A DNA stretch of 64,000 bases from Caballeronia sp. SBC1 (GTDB taxonomy: Bacteria > Pseudomonadota > Gammaproteobacteria > Burkholderiales > Burkholderiaceae), in NCBI RefSeq assembly GCF_011493005.1, contig NZ_CP049159.1, forward strand, positions 186,001 to 250,000, given 5' to 3'. The position numbers and the translations under genes are program-made. The notes under the pieces were generated by a model. The model was not told where the DNA came from and ran no database searches. It saw only the letters and a list, made by a program, of their open reading frames with translations. Shown here in pieces: positions 53,934 through 62,481 of this stretch (its first letter is position 1; the number at the start of each line of letters is the position of its first letter).

Positions 53934-54650
53934 TTAATTGTTAGGTTCGGTGCCACAAGCAAGCGGCATCTTGAGGGAGCCAACGGCCACCGGCACCGGA
54001 TTTTCTGGCGCCGGCAACGAAGCGAGATAGGCTGCGATCGCAGTGATACCGCGCTCGTCGAGCCGCGTGGCAATCTCGTGCATGCAATCGGGCGCGAAGG
54101 TCTTGCGCGTGCCGTAACGCCACGCGCCCAACTGCGCGGTGATGTAGTCGGAGTGAAGGCCGAGCAATCCTGGAATAGCCGGCTCCATGCCGGTCAGCGC
54201 AGCGCCGTGACAAGCCGCGCACGCCGGAATTTTGCGAGATGCATCGCCATTGCTCACCAGCGATTTACCCAGCGCCAGCGTGACCGGATTCGCCGTCACC
54301 GGCGCGGGCGCGGGGAATGGCGGCCTTTCGGCGGCAAAATGGTCGGCGATCTGCTTAAGGTATGCAGCGGGCAGGTATGCCAGCAAGTAATTCATCGGGG
54401 GATAGTTGCGGCGACCGTCACGAAATGCAAGCAACTGGTTGTACAGATACCCGGCGGGTTTCCCAGCGAGCCGCGGATAGTAATCGTTCCCCGTACCTTC
54501 GCCTTTACCCCCGTGACACGCGGCGCAACCCATCACGCGCGCCTGCATGGTATCGGGCGCTTTCTCGGCGGCTGCGTTGTCCGCGGCATAGGCCCCAACG
54601 CTATTACACGCAAGCAGCACCAGTATCACTACAACCCAGCGTTTGCCCAC
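53934..54650 (-). CDS. Cytochrome c4-like dihaem protein
   Basis: A 238-residue periplasmic protein with a signal peptide (MGKRWVVVILVLLACNSVGAYA) and two c-haem motifs, both CAACH (42-46 and about 146). It has YPRLAGKPAGYLYNQLLAFRDGRRN and IPGLLGLHSDYITAQLGAWRYGTRK, the two c4 half-units. It is the first gene of the oxidase operon, followed after 15 bp by the trihaem cytochrome. Cytochrome c4 is a known donor to terminal oxidases. Confidence 0.92.
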   Translation of the reverse strand: MGKRWVVVILVLLACNSVGAYAADNAAAEKAPDTMQARVMGCAACHGGKGEGTGNDYYPRLAGKPAGYLYNQLLAFRDGRRNYPPMNYLLAYLPAAYLKQIADHFAAERPPFPAPAPVTANPVTLALGKSLVSNGDASRKIPACAACHGAALTGMEPAIPGLLGLHSDYITAQLGAWRYGTRKTFAPDCMHEIATRLDERGITAIAAYLASLPAPENPVPVAVGSLKMPLACGTEPNN

Positions 54651-55006
54651 CGTCGTGCCTCTTGTCTTCGTTATTGTTTGTAGCGCCGGACAATTATTCG
54701 AGCCTGCGCTGAATTTATTCCTGAACTAAGCGATGGCGACGGCCACTCTGCTTAGTTTGCACGTCTCCTATCGCCCGAAACGGACATGCGCCAAGCAGAG
54801 AGCATAAAGCATTGCAACGACGTTGCGAAAATTTGCCAAATGCGCCCGCATCACGTCTACGGCGAAACACTCGCTGAACGCGAAAATTGTAGGAGACCAG
54901 TCGATCTCAGAACCGTGCATGGGTCTTTCGATCCACACGGCTCAAGCCTCTGAAGGCATCTTTCGTCACCCGGGTTCACGACTGTATTTCGGGCAGTGCA
55001 CATGCG
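54651..55006. other. Promoter-side region of the oxidase operon
   Basis: No gene is supported. Contains the likely promoter of the minus-strand oxidase operon; no named site is evident. Confidence 0.35.
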
Positions 55007-55189
55007 GAGGGTGCCACCCGGCACTATCAGCCGCACCGGCTCGGCAGCAATAGCGAGCAGCAGGACATCATAAGCGACGCGACTACCGTCCACGAGTTGC
55101 AGATGCCGGCTCGTTGTGTCGAGGAGAATGACGGACGCGTCCAGCTTCAGATCGATGCGATGCTTCTGGCAGAACTCGAGCGGACGGAG
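55007..55189 (-). pseudogene. Fragment of a ferredoxin-reductase-type FAD oxidoreductase
   Basis: Within a long minus-strand frame (54857-55810), residues LRPLEFCQKHRIDLKLDASV, LLDTTSRHLQLVDGSRVAYD and LLLAIAAEPVRLIVPGG match the FAD-binding region of rubredoxin/ferredoxin reductases (REF...H.IDL....V..LD...R...L.DG....YD.LL.A.GAEP.RL..PG). An upstream frameshift leaves GEYPC only partly in register. The N-terminal FAD motif and the rest of the domain are absent, so this is a relic. Confidence 0.7.
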
Positions 55190-55890
55190 CGGATTCGACT
55201 CCGCGGACGCAGTGCCCGGAAGTACGCATGGGTATTCTCCCTTGATTGCCAGACGATGTTCGCGACAGGGCGAACGTGCTGCGGCATCCGGTGTCCTGTC
55301 ACAACCAGCGCTTGGTGCGTTGCGTCCGTTCCTTGCTGTCCGCGCGTGCACGCTCTCACGGGAGCGATCCTGAAATGACTGGGGTGCGCAGCGTGCAACA
55401 AACAGGTTTTCATATCTGCCTCGCCTGGACAGTGGCGGTCGACGCTCACAGACATCCGTGGATTTTAGCGCTTCTCCTTTGTGCATTGCACTATGGTCGG
55501 TTTTGTCGCTCTCGGTCTCGTACCGTGGGTCATTCAGGCTGGCGTGATGGGTATGCCGCTTGTAATCGGCATCTTTCGTATGCACCTTGATCATCTTACC
55601 GCAGACATGGCCGGCCTCAGAGTTCCAGGGTAAGTGACCGCCAACCATGAATTTTGCAGCCATGATAGGTATCCTCAGTTCAATGCTTCGTGTTGCGGCG
55701 CCCGGACGTAAGCACACCTTGTCGACGGCGAAGCCAAGCTCGTCCAACGCGACATCGCCTGGAACCGAATCGCCGAAAGGTTCCATGCCAAGTACCCGCG
55801 AAACGCGCACCTATCGATGGCGGGGGCACTGCGGCGAGGCATACCGCGTACTCGACAGCAAATTCAGGTGGTGGTTCGACGCACTTCACT
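55190..55890. other. 700-bp stretch with no intact gene
   Basis: Frames here are continuations of the relic on the minus strand or short plus-strand frames without start signals. Confidence 0.35.
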
Positions 55891-55913
55891 ATAGATCATA
55901 CTGTGACATAGTT
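55891..55913. promoter_or_regulatory. 23-bp dyad, copy B (upstream of coxI)
   Basis: TATAGATCA-TACTG-TGACATAGT, with the same five-base centre as copy A. It lies about 240 bp before the coxI start. Confidence 0.55.
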
Positions 55914-56145
55914 TAAATTCAATTGAATTTCCGAAGATTCTGACGCACAAGAGAAGGGCGACATGCAGCCATCGAGACCGCGCGGATCCGTCTGGGAAAT
56001 AGTGCGGCGCTTCACGTCTTACACACGCATCGTTCCGTGTGGCTCACGACGATGTGATACGCAAACGACATTGGAACGATGGGCGATTCCTTGAGACGCC
56101 ATCAACTATTTAGGTGCGGTTCTCACCGACTGGAGCGTTGATACG
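55914..56145. other. Upstream region of coxI
   Basis: Non-coding, with the likely coxI promoter. No further named element. Confidence 0.35.
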
Positions 56146-57732
56146 ATGAGTACAATCATCCCGATTCCGCATGACCACGCGCACGCACGGCCGCACGGCT
56201 GGCGCCGCTGGCTGCTCGCGACCAATCACAAGGACATCGGCACGCTGTACATGCTGTTCGCGTTCACCATGTTCCTCTCAGGCGGTGTCATGGCGCTGAT
56301 GATCCGGGCGGAACTATTCGAACCGGGCCTGCAACTGATGCGGCCCGAGTTTTTCAACCAGCTATCCTCGTTGCACGGTCTCGTGATGATCTTCGGCGCG
56401 ATCATGCCGGCGTTCGTCGGTTTCGCGAACTGGATGATTCCACTCCAGATCGGCGCACCCGATATGGCCTTCGCGCGCATGAATAACTTCAGCTTCTGGC
56501 TCCTGCCACCCGCAGCGATATTGCTGGTTGGCTCCTTCTTCGCGCCGGGCGGCGCAGAAGCGGCCGGCTGGACGATGTACGCACCTCTGTCGGTCCAGAT
56601 GGGTCCCGGCATGGACATGACCATTTTTGCGGTGCACTTGATGGGCGCGTCTTCGATCATGGGCGGGATCAATATCATCGTCACGATCCTCAACATGCGC
56701 GCACCCGGCATGACAATGATGAAGCTACCAATGTTTGTATGGACCTGGCTCATCACCGCCTATCTGCTGATCGCCGTGATGCCGGTGCTGGCGGGTGCCA
56801 TCACGATGCTGCTGTTCGACCGCCATTTCGGCACGTCATTTTTCAATGCGAGTGGCGGCGGCGATCCCGTGATGTACCAGCATATTTTCTGGTTCTTCGG
56901 GCATCCCGAGGTGTACATCATGATCCTGCCGGCGTTCGGCATCATCTCGCAGGTCATCCCGGCATTTTCGCGCAAGCCGCTCTTTGGCTACAGCTCGATG
57001 GTCTATGCCGTGGCGTCGATTGCGATCCTGTCGTTCATGGTGTGGGCGCACCATATGTTCGCCACCGGCATGCCGGTCACCGGCCAGTTGTTTTTCATGT
57101 ATGCGTCGATGCTCATTTCCGTGCCGACCGGCGTGAAGGTGTTCAACTGGGTCGCAACGATGTGGCGCGGTTCCCTGACGTTCGAAACGCCGATGCTGTT
57201 CGCGGTGGGATTCATCTTCGTGTTCACGATCGGTGGCTTCAGCGGCCTGATTCTTGCCATGGCACCTCTGGACATCGCGCTGCACGGTACGTACTACGTC
57301 GTCGCCCACTTCCACTATGTGCTGGTTGCCGGATCGCTGTTTGCGATGTTCGCGGGCTGGTATTACTGGTCTCCGAAATGGACCGGGCATATGTACAACG
57401 AACTACGCGGCAAGATCCATTTCTGGGGCACGATGATCACATTCAACGTCGCGTTCTTGCCAATGCATTTTCTGGGTCTCGCGGGCATGCCGCGCCGCTA
57501 TGCCGACTACCCGGCCCAGTTCACCGACTGGAACCAGGTGGTCACGATCGGCGCATTCGGTTTCGGCTTGATGCAGGTGTATTTCCTGTTCTGTGTCGCG
57601 CTGCCGGCCTACCGAGGCGTTGGGCTGGAGCGAGCAGCCGATAATCCGTGGGACGGGGCTGAGGGGCTCGAATGGACGGTCCCGAGCCCGGCGCCCTTCC
57701 ATACGTTCGAGAAGCCTCCGCTGGTTGAATAA
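56146..57732 (+). CDS. ctaD: Cytochrome c oxidase subunit I, A-type (aa3), solitary
   Basis: A 528-residue oxidase core with 12 helices. Haem a ligand H in LSSLHGLVM, CuB ligands in FFGHPEVYIMILPAFG (with the H-x3-Y tyrosine) and WAHHMF, and haem ligands in YYVVAHFHYVL. The K-channel and D-channel motifs of A-type oxidases are in place (AFVGFANWMIPLQIGAPDMAFARMNNFSFW). No subunit II, III or assembly gene is nearby, so it would need partners encoded elsewhere or replace another subunit I. The start at 56146 gives MSTIIPIPHDH, preceded by GGAGCG. A fragment of a paralogue is at 23509. Confidence 0.95.
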   Translation: MSTIIPIPHDHAHARPHGWRRWLLATNHKDIGTLYMLFAFTMFLSGGVMALMIRAELFEPGLQLMRPEFFNQLSSLHGLVMIFGAIMPAFVGFANWMIPLQIGAPDMAFARMNNFSFWLLPPAAILLVGSFFAPGGAEAAGWTMYAPLSVQMGPGMDMTIFAVHLMGASSIMGGINIIVTILNMRAPGMTMMKLPMFVWTWLITAYLLIAVMPVLAGAITMLLFDRHFGTSFFNASGGGDPVMYQHIFWFFGHPEVYIMILPAFGIISQVIPAFSRKPLFGYSSMVYAVASIAILSFMVWAHHMFATGMPVTGQLFFMYASMLISVPTGVKVFNWVATMWRGSLTFETPMLFAVGFIFVFTIGGFSGLILAMAPLDIALHGTYYVVAHFHYVLVAGSLFAMFAGWYYWSPKWTGHMYNELRGKIHFWGTMITFNVAFLPMHFLGLAGMPRRYADYPAQFTDWNQVVTIGAFGFGLMQVYFLFCVALPAYRGVGLERAADNPWDGAEGLEWTVPSPAPFHTFEKPPLVE

Positions 57733-57906
57733 ACGACATGGCGGGAAGGGCAAACCGGATGGGTCGCATCTGGACGCCAACGGCGGCACATGGTGCTACG
57801 AGTGTTCGATCTGTCCGGCGTCGGCGCAATGTTGATCCCTGTGGCCTGCCAGCGGATGGCCGTTCGAGTCCGAAGTATTCATCAGCATAGATCGAAGGAG
57901 CCACAC

Positions 57907-58122
57907 ATGGAAATCGAACACATGGAATTCGAAGTGGAGCACATGACCGGCGACAACGACTTGTCTACCCTCGTGGGGGCCATGCGCACGGTGGACCCGG
58001 ATGCGAAAGTCGACGTGAACGTCAATGCCAGGATTGTAATGGTTGACTCGTGGCTGTTACCCGAGGAATTCCTGGTTGCGTTCGACGAGGCAGGATACAA
58101 GGTCAAAATAAGCAAAGGTTAA
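57907..58122 (+). CDS. Small HMA-fold-like protein without CxxC
   Basis: A 71-residue protein with the beta-alpha-beta pattern of heavy-metal-associated domains (MEFEVEHMTGDNDLSTLVGAMRTVDPDAKVDVNVNARIVMVDS and EFLVAFDEAGYKVKI). The metal-binding CxxC is replaced by MTGDND, so classic copper binding is not expected. The start at 57907 follows GAAGGAGCCAC; the longer frame to 57790 is unlikely. It sits between coxI and the AhpD-like gene in the same direction. Confidence 0.7.
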   Translation: MEIEHMEFEVEHMTGDNDLSTLVGAMRTVDPDAKVDVNVNARIVMVDSWLLPEEFLVAFDEAGYKVKISKG

Positions 58123-58198
58123 GTTGACATATTGGTAGCCGCTTTCCTGAATTTTCTCACCAGTCGTTTCTCCGTCCGATCCGGGCTCGGACACGGCG

Positions 58199-58218
58199 TG
58201 CACGGCCCTAGCCGTGCA
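58199..58218 (+). repeat. Perfect hairpin in the leader of the AhpD-like gene
   Basis: TGCACGGC-CCTA-GCCGTGCA, with an outer GACAC/GTGTC stem and a four-base bulge. No T-run follows. About 35 bp before the GTG start at 58252. Confidence 0.7.
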
Positions 58219-58251
58219 GTGTCGCATCTAAACTATCTTCGGAGTTGAACC

Positions 58252-58617
58252 GTGGACAAACCAATGTACCCGCCGTCGAGTTCAGAAGTCGCAAGCAAAC
58301 GCAAGGAGCTCGCGCCCGAACCCCTCGCTGCCTTCAAGGCGTTCAGCCGAGCCGTCTTCGCTGATGGTGCGCTGAACGGAAAGACGAAACAGCTGATCGC
58401 CGTAGCCGTCGCCCATGTCACTCAGTGCCCTTATTGCATAAAGGGGCACACGGCTGCCGCGCTGAAAAGTGGTGCTACCGAGCAGGAGATTATGGAGGCC
58501 ATTTGGGTTGCGGCCGAAATGCGCGCGGGCGCCGCTTATGCGCACTCGACGTTGGCGCTCGAAACGATGACGGCGCAAACGGACGCGAACGAGGCGCCAG
58601 ATGGGCACGATCATTGA
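58252..58617 (+). CDS. AhpD-like carboxymuconolactone decarboxylase-family protein
   Basis: A 121-residue protein of the CMD/AhpD fold. KQLIAVAVAHVTQCPYCIKGHTAAALKSGAT contains the CxxC with a following histidine that gives peroxidase/disulfide chemistry in AhpD. It therefore looks like a redox enzyme protecting against peroxide or nitrosative stress; its partner is unknown. It starts with GTG at 58252 after GGAGTTGAACC. Its end overlaps the hemerythrin gene by 17 bp. Confidence 0.85.
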   Translation: MDKPMYPPSSSEVASKRKELAPEPLAAFKAFSRAVFADGALNGKTKQLIAVAVAHVTQCPYCIKGHTAAALKSGATEQEIMEAIWVAAEMRAGAAYAHSTLALETMTAQTDANEAPDGHDH

Positions 58618-59206
58618 AAGGCTACATGCGGAGCATGTAACGCTTGAACGATTGGTGCGCCTGCTCAGCGATCAATCGTCACTTCGCACCGATCCGGGTG
58701 CGCCGAAGATCGCGCTATTCGTGGATGCACTATACTATTTGACGCGCTTTCCCGACGTGACCCACCATGCGATCGAGGACCGTATCGTCGAAAAGTTGCT
58801 GGGAAAGAACGCTCTACCGGTGGCGCTCGGCCACGAAATCGAGGTCCAACATGCGACGTTAATTCTTCAGGGCCATGAACTCTTGCAGGAGCTTGAAGCG
58901 GCGGCCCGTGAAGAAAACATGTCACCGGAACTCGTCGACATCCATGTCCGGCTTTACGCGGAGCGACTGCGGCACAATATGGTCGTCGAGGAGTTGACGC
59001 TGTTTCCTGCGGCGGTGCGTCATCTCGACGATGACGACTGGCGCACGATCGAACTTTCGGACACGCTCGGGCACTTAGATCCACTGGTCTATGGACTGGG
59101 AGATGAGCGGTTCGTGCAGCTCCGTCATGTGATTACAGCGGAGGCGGCGGCAGCGCAACGTGAAGGTGAGACCGAACGACAGGTGGTTCATCGACTGCCA
59201 TATTGA
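58601..59206 (+). CDS. Hemerythrin-like (HHE) domain protein 3
   Basis: A 201-residue helical protein with RLHAEHVTLERLVRLL, ALYYLTRFPDVTHHAIEDRIVEKLL, LQGHELLQELEAAA and RHNMVVEELTLFPAA, giving the His/Glu ligand order of a di-iron site. It parallels the protein at 40901-41473 in length and motif spacing (EH..E..L...F, YY...F.....HH.ED). It starts inside the end of the AhpD-like gene, so translation is probably coupled. O2 or NO handling is likely but not shown. Confidence 0.85.
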   Translation: MGTIIERLHAEHVTLERLVRLLSDQSSLRTDPGAPKIALFVDALYYLTRFPDVTHHAIEDRIVEKLLGKNALPVALGHEIEVQHATLILQGHELLQELEAAAREENMSPELVDIHVRLYAERLRHNMVVEELTLFPAAVRHLDDDDWRTIELSDTLGHLDPLVYGLGDERFVQLRHVITAEAAAAQREGETERQVVHRLPY

Positions 59207-59522
59207 GACGTGCCGCTCACCGCGGGCAGCCAAGCCCGTGCCGAATTGTAAAAACGAGTGAGCGGCGAGCCTTTCTTCTCGAACGACCCATTGACGCCCG
59301 CGATACGTCGCTCAAGCGAGCTGCCTTAAGAATCTTAAGAACATGTGACTTTGATTCTAAGGGTCGTCCGCTGCCTTCAGCCGCTTTGGCGGGCTGGCCG
59401 CACTGGATTCAGCCGGAATGGCCCATCGCCGGGAAGCGCAGTGATCTCACGAGTGACAACATGGGCGTCTCGAGGCGACGCTCACCTGTTGACCCAACCG
59501 TCTCGTATCAAGGAGAAATCCG
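59207..59522. other. Spacer between hemerythrin and cupin genes
   Basis: About 315 bp, no supported gene. A small dyad CTTAAGAATCTTAAG at 59324-59338 is visible. Confidence 0.4.
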
Positions 59523-59933
59523 GTGGCAATATCTCATCTTTCGTCCGGCGAAGTTGCATGCCTTCTTCCGTTGGGCGATGAGCTTGAACAGACTCCGACC
59601 ACGGCATTGTTCAAGCATGACCGCCTTGAAGTCATGCGAATCGTTCTGTTGGCAGGCAAGGGAATGCACGCGCACGCGGTGGACGGGCCGATTACGGTGC
59701 AATGCATTGAGGGCGAGGTGGACTTCAGCGTGGAAAACGCGCATCGAATTCTTCGTACCGGTGACCTCCTTTACTTGGAGGCGGGTATTGAGCATGAACT
59801 GGCGGCCATTCAAAACTCGTCGCTACTTGTCACCATCGCTCTCCTGAGTCCGTCAGATACGCCGAGAAGTGCCAATGAGAGACGAATACGTCATGACGAC
59901 GGTTTGGAAATGAGATGGCCGAAAAGTGAGTGA
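59523..59933 (+). CDS. Cupin-domain protein
   Basis: A 136-residue single-cupin protein. The first motif region reads VMRIVLLAGKGMHAHAVDGPITVQCIEGEVDFSV and the second GDLLYLEAGIEHELAAIQNSSLLVTIAL, with possible metal ligands HAHA and EHE. The substrate is unknown; such small cupins often bind a metal in stress-type operons. It starts with GTG at 59523 after AAGGAGAAATCCG, and the next gene's GTG overlaps its stop. Confidence 0.78.
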   Translation: MAISHLSSGEVACLLPLGDELEQTPTTALFKHDRLEVMRIVLLAGKGMHAHAVDGPITVQCIEGEVDFSVENAHRILRTGDLLYLEAGIEHELAAIQNSSLLVTIALLSPSDTPRSANERRIRHDDGLEMRWPKSE

Positions 59934-60552
59934 ACGTCAATATCCCTCTCTCAACGCGCTTTTGAGCGAAGTGCGTGCTTGTCGCGCGTGCGAGCAGCAT
60001 CTGCCGCTCGGCCCTCGCCCGATTGTGCGGGCGGGAGCCGACGCATGCATCCTCATCGTCGGACACGCGCCAGGTGCACGCGTGCATGCATCAGGCATAC
60101 CGTGGGATGACGCAAGCGGCGATCGCCTACGGAAATGGCTTGGGGTCGATGTCGCCTCGTTTCATGACGAATCGCGGTTCGCGATTGTTCCGATGGGATT
60201 CTGTTATCCCGGGCGGGGCAAGGGCGGCGACAACCCCCCGCGTCGGGAGTGCTCGCAACTATGGCTAGACAGCCTGTTGGACAAGCTGCCGCAGATTCAA
60301 CTGACGTTGCTGATCGGTCAATATGCGCAGCGTCACTTTCTTGGCACCCGGCGCGAGCCGTCGCTCACCGAGACCGTCAGGGCATGGCAGGACTACGCGC
60401 CAACCTTCATCCCGTTGCCACACCCATCCCCGCGTAACCAGCCGTGGTTTCAACGACACCCGTGGTTCGAAAGCGAAGTCCTTCCCATGCTACGCGGGCG
60501 AGTCGGTTCACTCCTCGCATACGACGGTGCACGTCGGGCGACGGCTACATAA
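59926..60552 (+). CDS. Uracil-DNA glycosylase family protein
   Basis: A 208-residue protein of the UDG superfamily. ILIVGHAPGARVHASGIPWDDASGDRLRKWLGV resembles motif 1 (G.APG......G.PF.G..G..L) and PLPHPSPRN is the C-terminal HPSP motif 2. Cysteines at ACRACEQ and RRECSQLW could hold an FeS cluster as in families 4 and 5, but I cannot confirm it. It would remove uracil or deaminated bases, useful under nitrosative stress. It starts with GTG overlapping the cupin stop. A broken copy is at 48900-49251, again beside a DUF488 gene. Confidence 0.85.
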   Translation: MSERQYPSLNALLSEVRACRACEQHLPLGPRPIVRAGADACILIVGHAPGARVHASGIPWDDASGDRLRKWLGVDVASFHDESRFAIVPMGFCYPGRGKGGDNPPRRECSQLWLDSLLDKLPQIQLTLLIGQYAQRHFLGTRREPSLTETVRAWQDYAPTFIPLPHPSPRNQPWFQRHPWFESEVLPMLRGRVGSLLAYDGARRATAT

Positions 60553-60587
60553 CACCCACTGATGCGTTTTCTCGATCGGAGCAAAGC

Positions 60588-60974
60588 ATGCCACATGCGA
60601 AGCGCACGAAGTCGACGATTTTGATTAAGCGGGCGTACGAAGATCCATCAAAGGACGACGGCTATCGTGTGCTTGTCGACCGCGTCTGGCCCCGCGGACG
60701 CAGCAAACAGACACTCGCACTCGATCAATGGGCGCGCGACCTCGCGCCAAGCGCACAATTGCGTAAATGGTTTGGACACGTCCCGAAGCGATGGGAGGTC
60801 TTTCAGCAACGCTACCGGGCGGAGCTTGACACTGAAGAAGCGCAGGAGCAGATCCGACGTCTTTTAACCGATGCGAATGGTCAGTTAATTACGCTCATCT
60901 ATGGGGCGAAGGACGAGGAACATAATCAGGCAATCGTTTTGCGCGACGTGTTGTCGCACCGACATGAAGGGTGA
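60588..60974 (+). CDS. DUF488 family protein, copy 2
   Basis: A 128-residue protein about 70% identical by eye to copy 1 at 48484-48870: ILIKRAYEDPSKDDGYRVLVDRVWPRGRSKQTLALDQWARDLAPS, RKWFGHVPKRWEVFQQRY, LITLIYGAKDEEHNQAIVLRDVL. The start at 60588 follows CGGAGCAAAGC; the frame upstream overlaps the glycosylase gene. It follows the glycosylase gene by 35 bp, the same order as the degenerate pair at 48-49 kb. Confidence 0.86.
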   Translation: MPHAKRTKSTILIKRAYEDPSKDDGYRVLVDRVWPRGRSKQTLALDQWARDLAPSAQLRKWFGHVPKRWEVFQQRYRAELDTEEAQEQIRRLLTDANGQLITLIYGAKDEEHNQAIVLRDVLSHRHEG

Positions 60975-61309
60975 ATTCAATGCTCTGCGCCTTTACCAGG
61001 TGGGCAATGGGAAAGTTCTAACCTGTGAGTCCTACGCGCGACGGGTATCTTACAAAGCAAGTTTAGCGCGTAGGCCAAAGGTGATTGTTCGTCCAGAAGA
61101 CCTATCGCTACGCTGAGTACGACGTAGAACTTCAGAGTGCGACCAAAGGGTTGACACGTGTCCGTGGTAGATCAACAGGGGCGACGTTGCTTTGCTACTG
61201 GGAAAACTTTGCGTGTCGCGAGAGGATCAATCGACAACTTAGCGCAACCAGGCGTCTCGAACGCCTTGTGATCGCGCCGTGTCCATGAGGTTCTGATAAT
61301 CATATAGCC
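60975..61309. other. Spacer with no recognised gene
   Basis: About 335 bp between the DUF488 gene and the narK fragment. Nothing identified. Confidence 0.35.
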
Positions 61310-61426
61310 GGCCTGCGCTCAAGTTGCTTCATGTTGCTCTATGGAATTGTCTGGTTGTCCCTCGTCCTGCTTTATCAATCGAGCGTGCGGCAGACCCGGT
61401 TAGATGGACAACTCAACCGAGGATGA
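61310..61426 (+). pseudogene. 3' fragment of a narK paralogue
   Basis: GLRSSCFMLLYGIVWLSLVL and LYQSSVRQTRLDG are the last 38 codons of a NarK transporter, nearly identical to the end of the narK at 32249-33484, and end in TGA at 61424. The rest of the gene is absent. The same unknown-function gene follows both. Confidence 0.92.
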
Positions 61427-61482
61427 GCGGCTGATCACCGCGTGGGGCCGGTGCCGGCGCCACGCCATAAGGATGCGTAAAA

Positions 61483-61899
61483 ATGAGCGCGAGCATTTCG
61501 AGTTTTGATGACCTGGTCGCTGTCGCTCGGCAACAAGCCGAGCCTCAGCGGTTGCTGTTCGTCTTCACCCGAGTGGAGTTGCCCGAGGACTGCACGCCAG
61601 AGCAGCGAACCCGTTTCGAAGCGGGTGTTGGCGGTGCCCTGACGCCGTTGGCATGCCTCGACAAAACTCCAGAGGAACTAGGCGCATTTGACGAATTGCT
61701 CGACGAATCCCGGCAATTCCTTCAGGATTGGACGATCGTCTTCGTCGCAGCGCTCTCGGGAAAAAACGGACACGCACCCAGTTCCGAAGACGCCGAAGCG
61801 CCTTTGAACAAAATGGTGGAATCGATCAAGGCGGGAACCGTTGGCATGTTCGTTTCATTCGACGTCGACGGTCACCCGGTCATATTGAGTGCCTCTTGA
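61483..61899 (+). CDS. Conserved small protein of unknown function, copy 2
   Basis: A 138-residue intact homologue of the protein at 33540-33953, sharing VARQQAEPQRLLFVFT, GGALTPL, FVAALSGKNGH and PLNKMVESIKAGTVGMF. It has survived the deletion of its upstream narK, so its own promoter probably exists. Function is unknown; no catalytic motif is visible. The family is often mislabelled as a ribonucleotide reductase subunit. Confidence 0.8.
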   Translation: MSASISSFDDLVAVARQQAEPQRLLFVFTRVELPEDCTPEQRTRFEAGVGGALTPLACLDKTPEELGAFDELLDESRQFLQDWTIVFVAALSGKNGHAPSSEDAEAPLNKMVESIKAGTVGMFVSFDVDGHPVILSAS

Positions 61900-62025
61900 C
61901 CAGCAGAATTCCAAGTAGAGGTTTTTCCATTTGGCCGGGTCGATAGGCGTGAATCAGTCAGTGTGCGTAAGGAGTTTCTGCATGTGCGACAGCATGCATC
62001 GGCGGGCTGACTAAAACATCCATCG

Positions 62026-62481
62026 CTATTTTCCCGCGCCCGTCTGTCGGACACAACTCAGCACCAGCGTGCTGCCTGCCCCGGCCTCCGGGCTGAGCAT
62101 GGCGGTATGAAACTCGGTTTTGCCGCAGCGCCACTCCGCGAGAAAATCCTTTGGGCAACCCGCGTCGGGGTCAGGGACCCTTCTCCGGTCAACGCGATAT
62201 TCGCACGTGTCTTTCCCGTCGCACCGAATCGCGAGTTCGGATGTTGCGTTGCCGCGTTGCGCTCCGCAGTTCTGCCCGTAGGTACCGGATACCACCTTGA
62301 TCGCAATTGCCTGCGCACCTGAACTCGCCAACAGGGCCACAACCCCGAAGATTATCCAGATGAGGTGGACTACGATCGCCCGCTTTCCAGTCGGACCAAG
62401 GGTAGTCTGTTCATAGGTTTCCGGAGCAAGCCAATAACGCTCGATTGTCCGCGAAGGCAACATCCGGTCAAGGTGATTCAT
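62026..62481 (-). CDS. Hypothetical exported or membrane-anchored cysteine-rich protein
   Basis: About 151 residues, with a hydrophobic segment (AIVVHLIWIIFGVVALLASSGAQA) about 30 residues in, then a cysteine-containing domain: VSGTYGQNCGAQRGN, AIRCDGKDTCEYRVD and WRCGKTEF. The cysteine spacing recalls small sugar-binding (SUEL-like) folds, but I cannot assign it. The ATG at 62481 overlaps the sigma factor's end; starts at 62508 and 62463 are alternatives. It is co-directional with the sigma gene, so perhaps its anti-sigma or target, though no such motif is seen. Confidence 0.6.
   Translation of the reverse strand: MNHLDRMLPSRTIERYWLAPETYEQTTLGPTGKRAIVVHLIWIIFGVVALLASSGAQAIAIKVVSGTYGQNCGAQRGNATSELAIRCDGKDTCEYRVDRRRVPDPDAGCPKDFLAEWRCGKTEFHTAMLSPEAGAGSTLVLSCVRQTGAGK

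Noticed and set aside
54857..55810. 317-codon minus-strand frame as one gene
   Set aside because: Only about 60 residues resemble an oxidoreductase; the rest is out of frame or unrelated.
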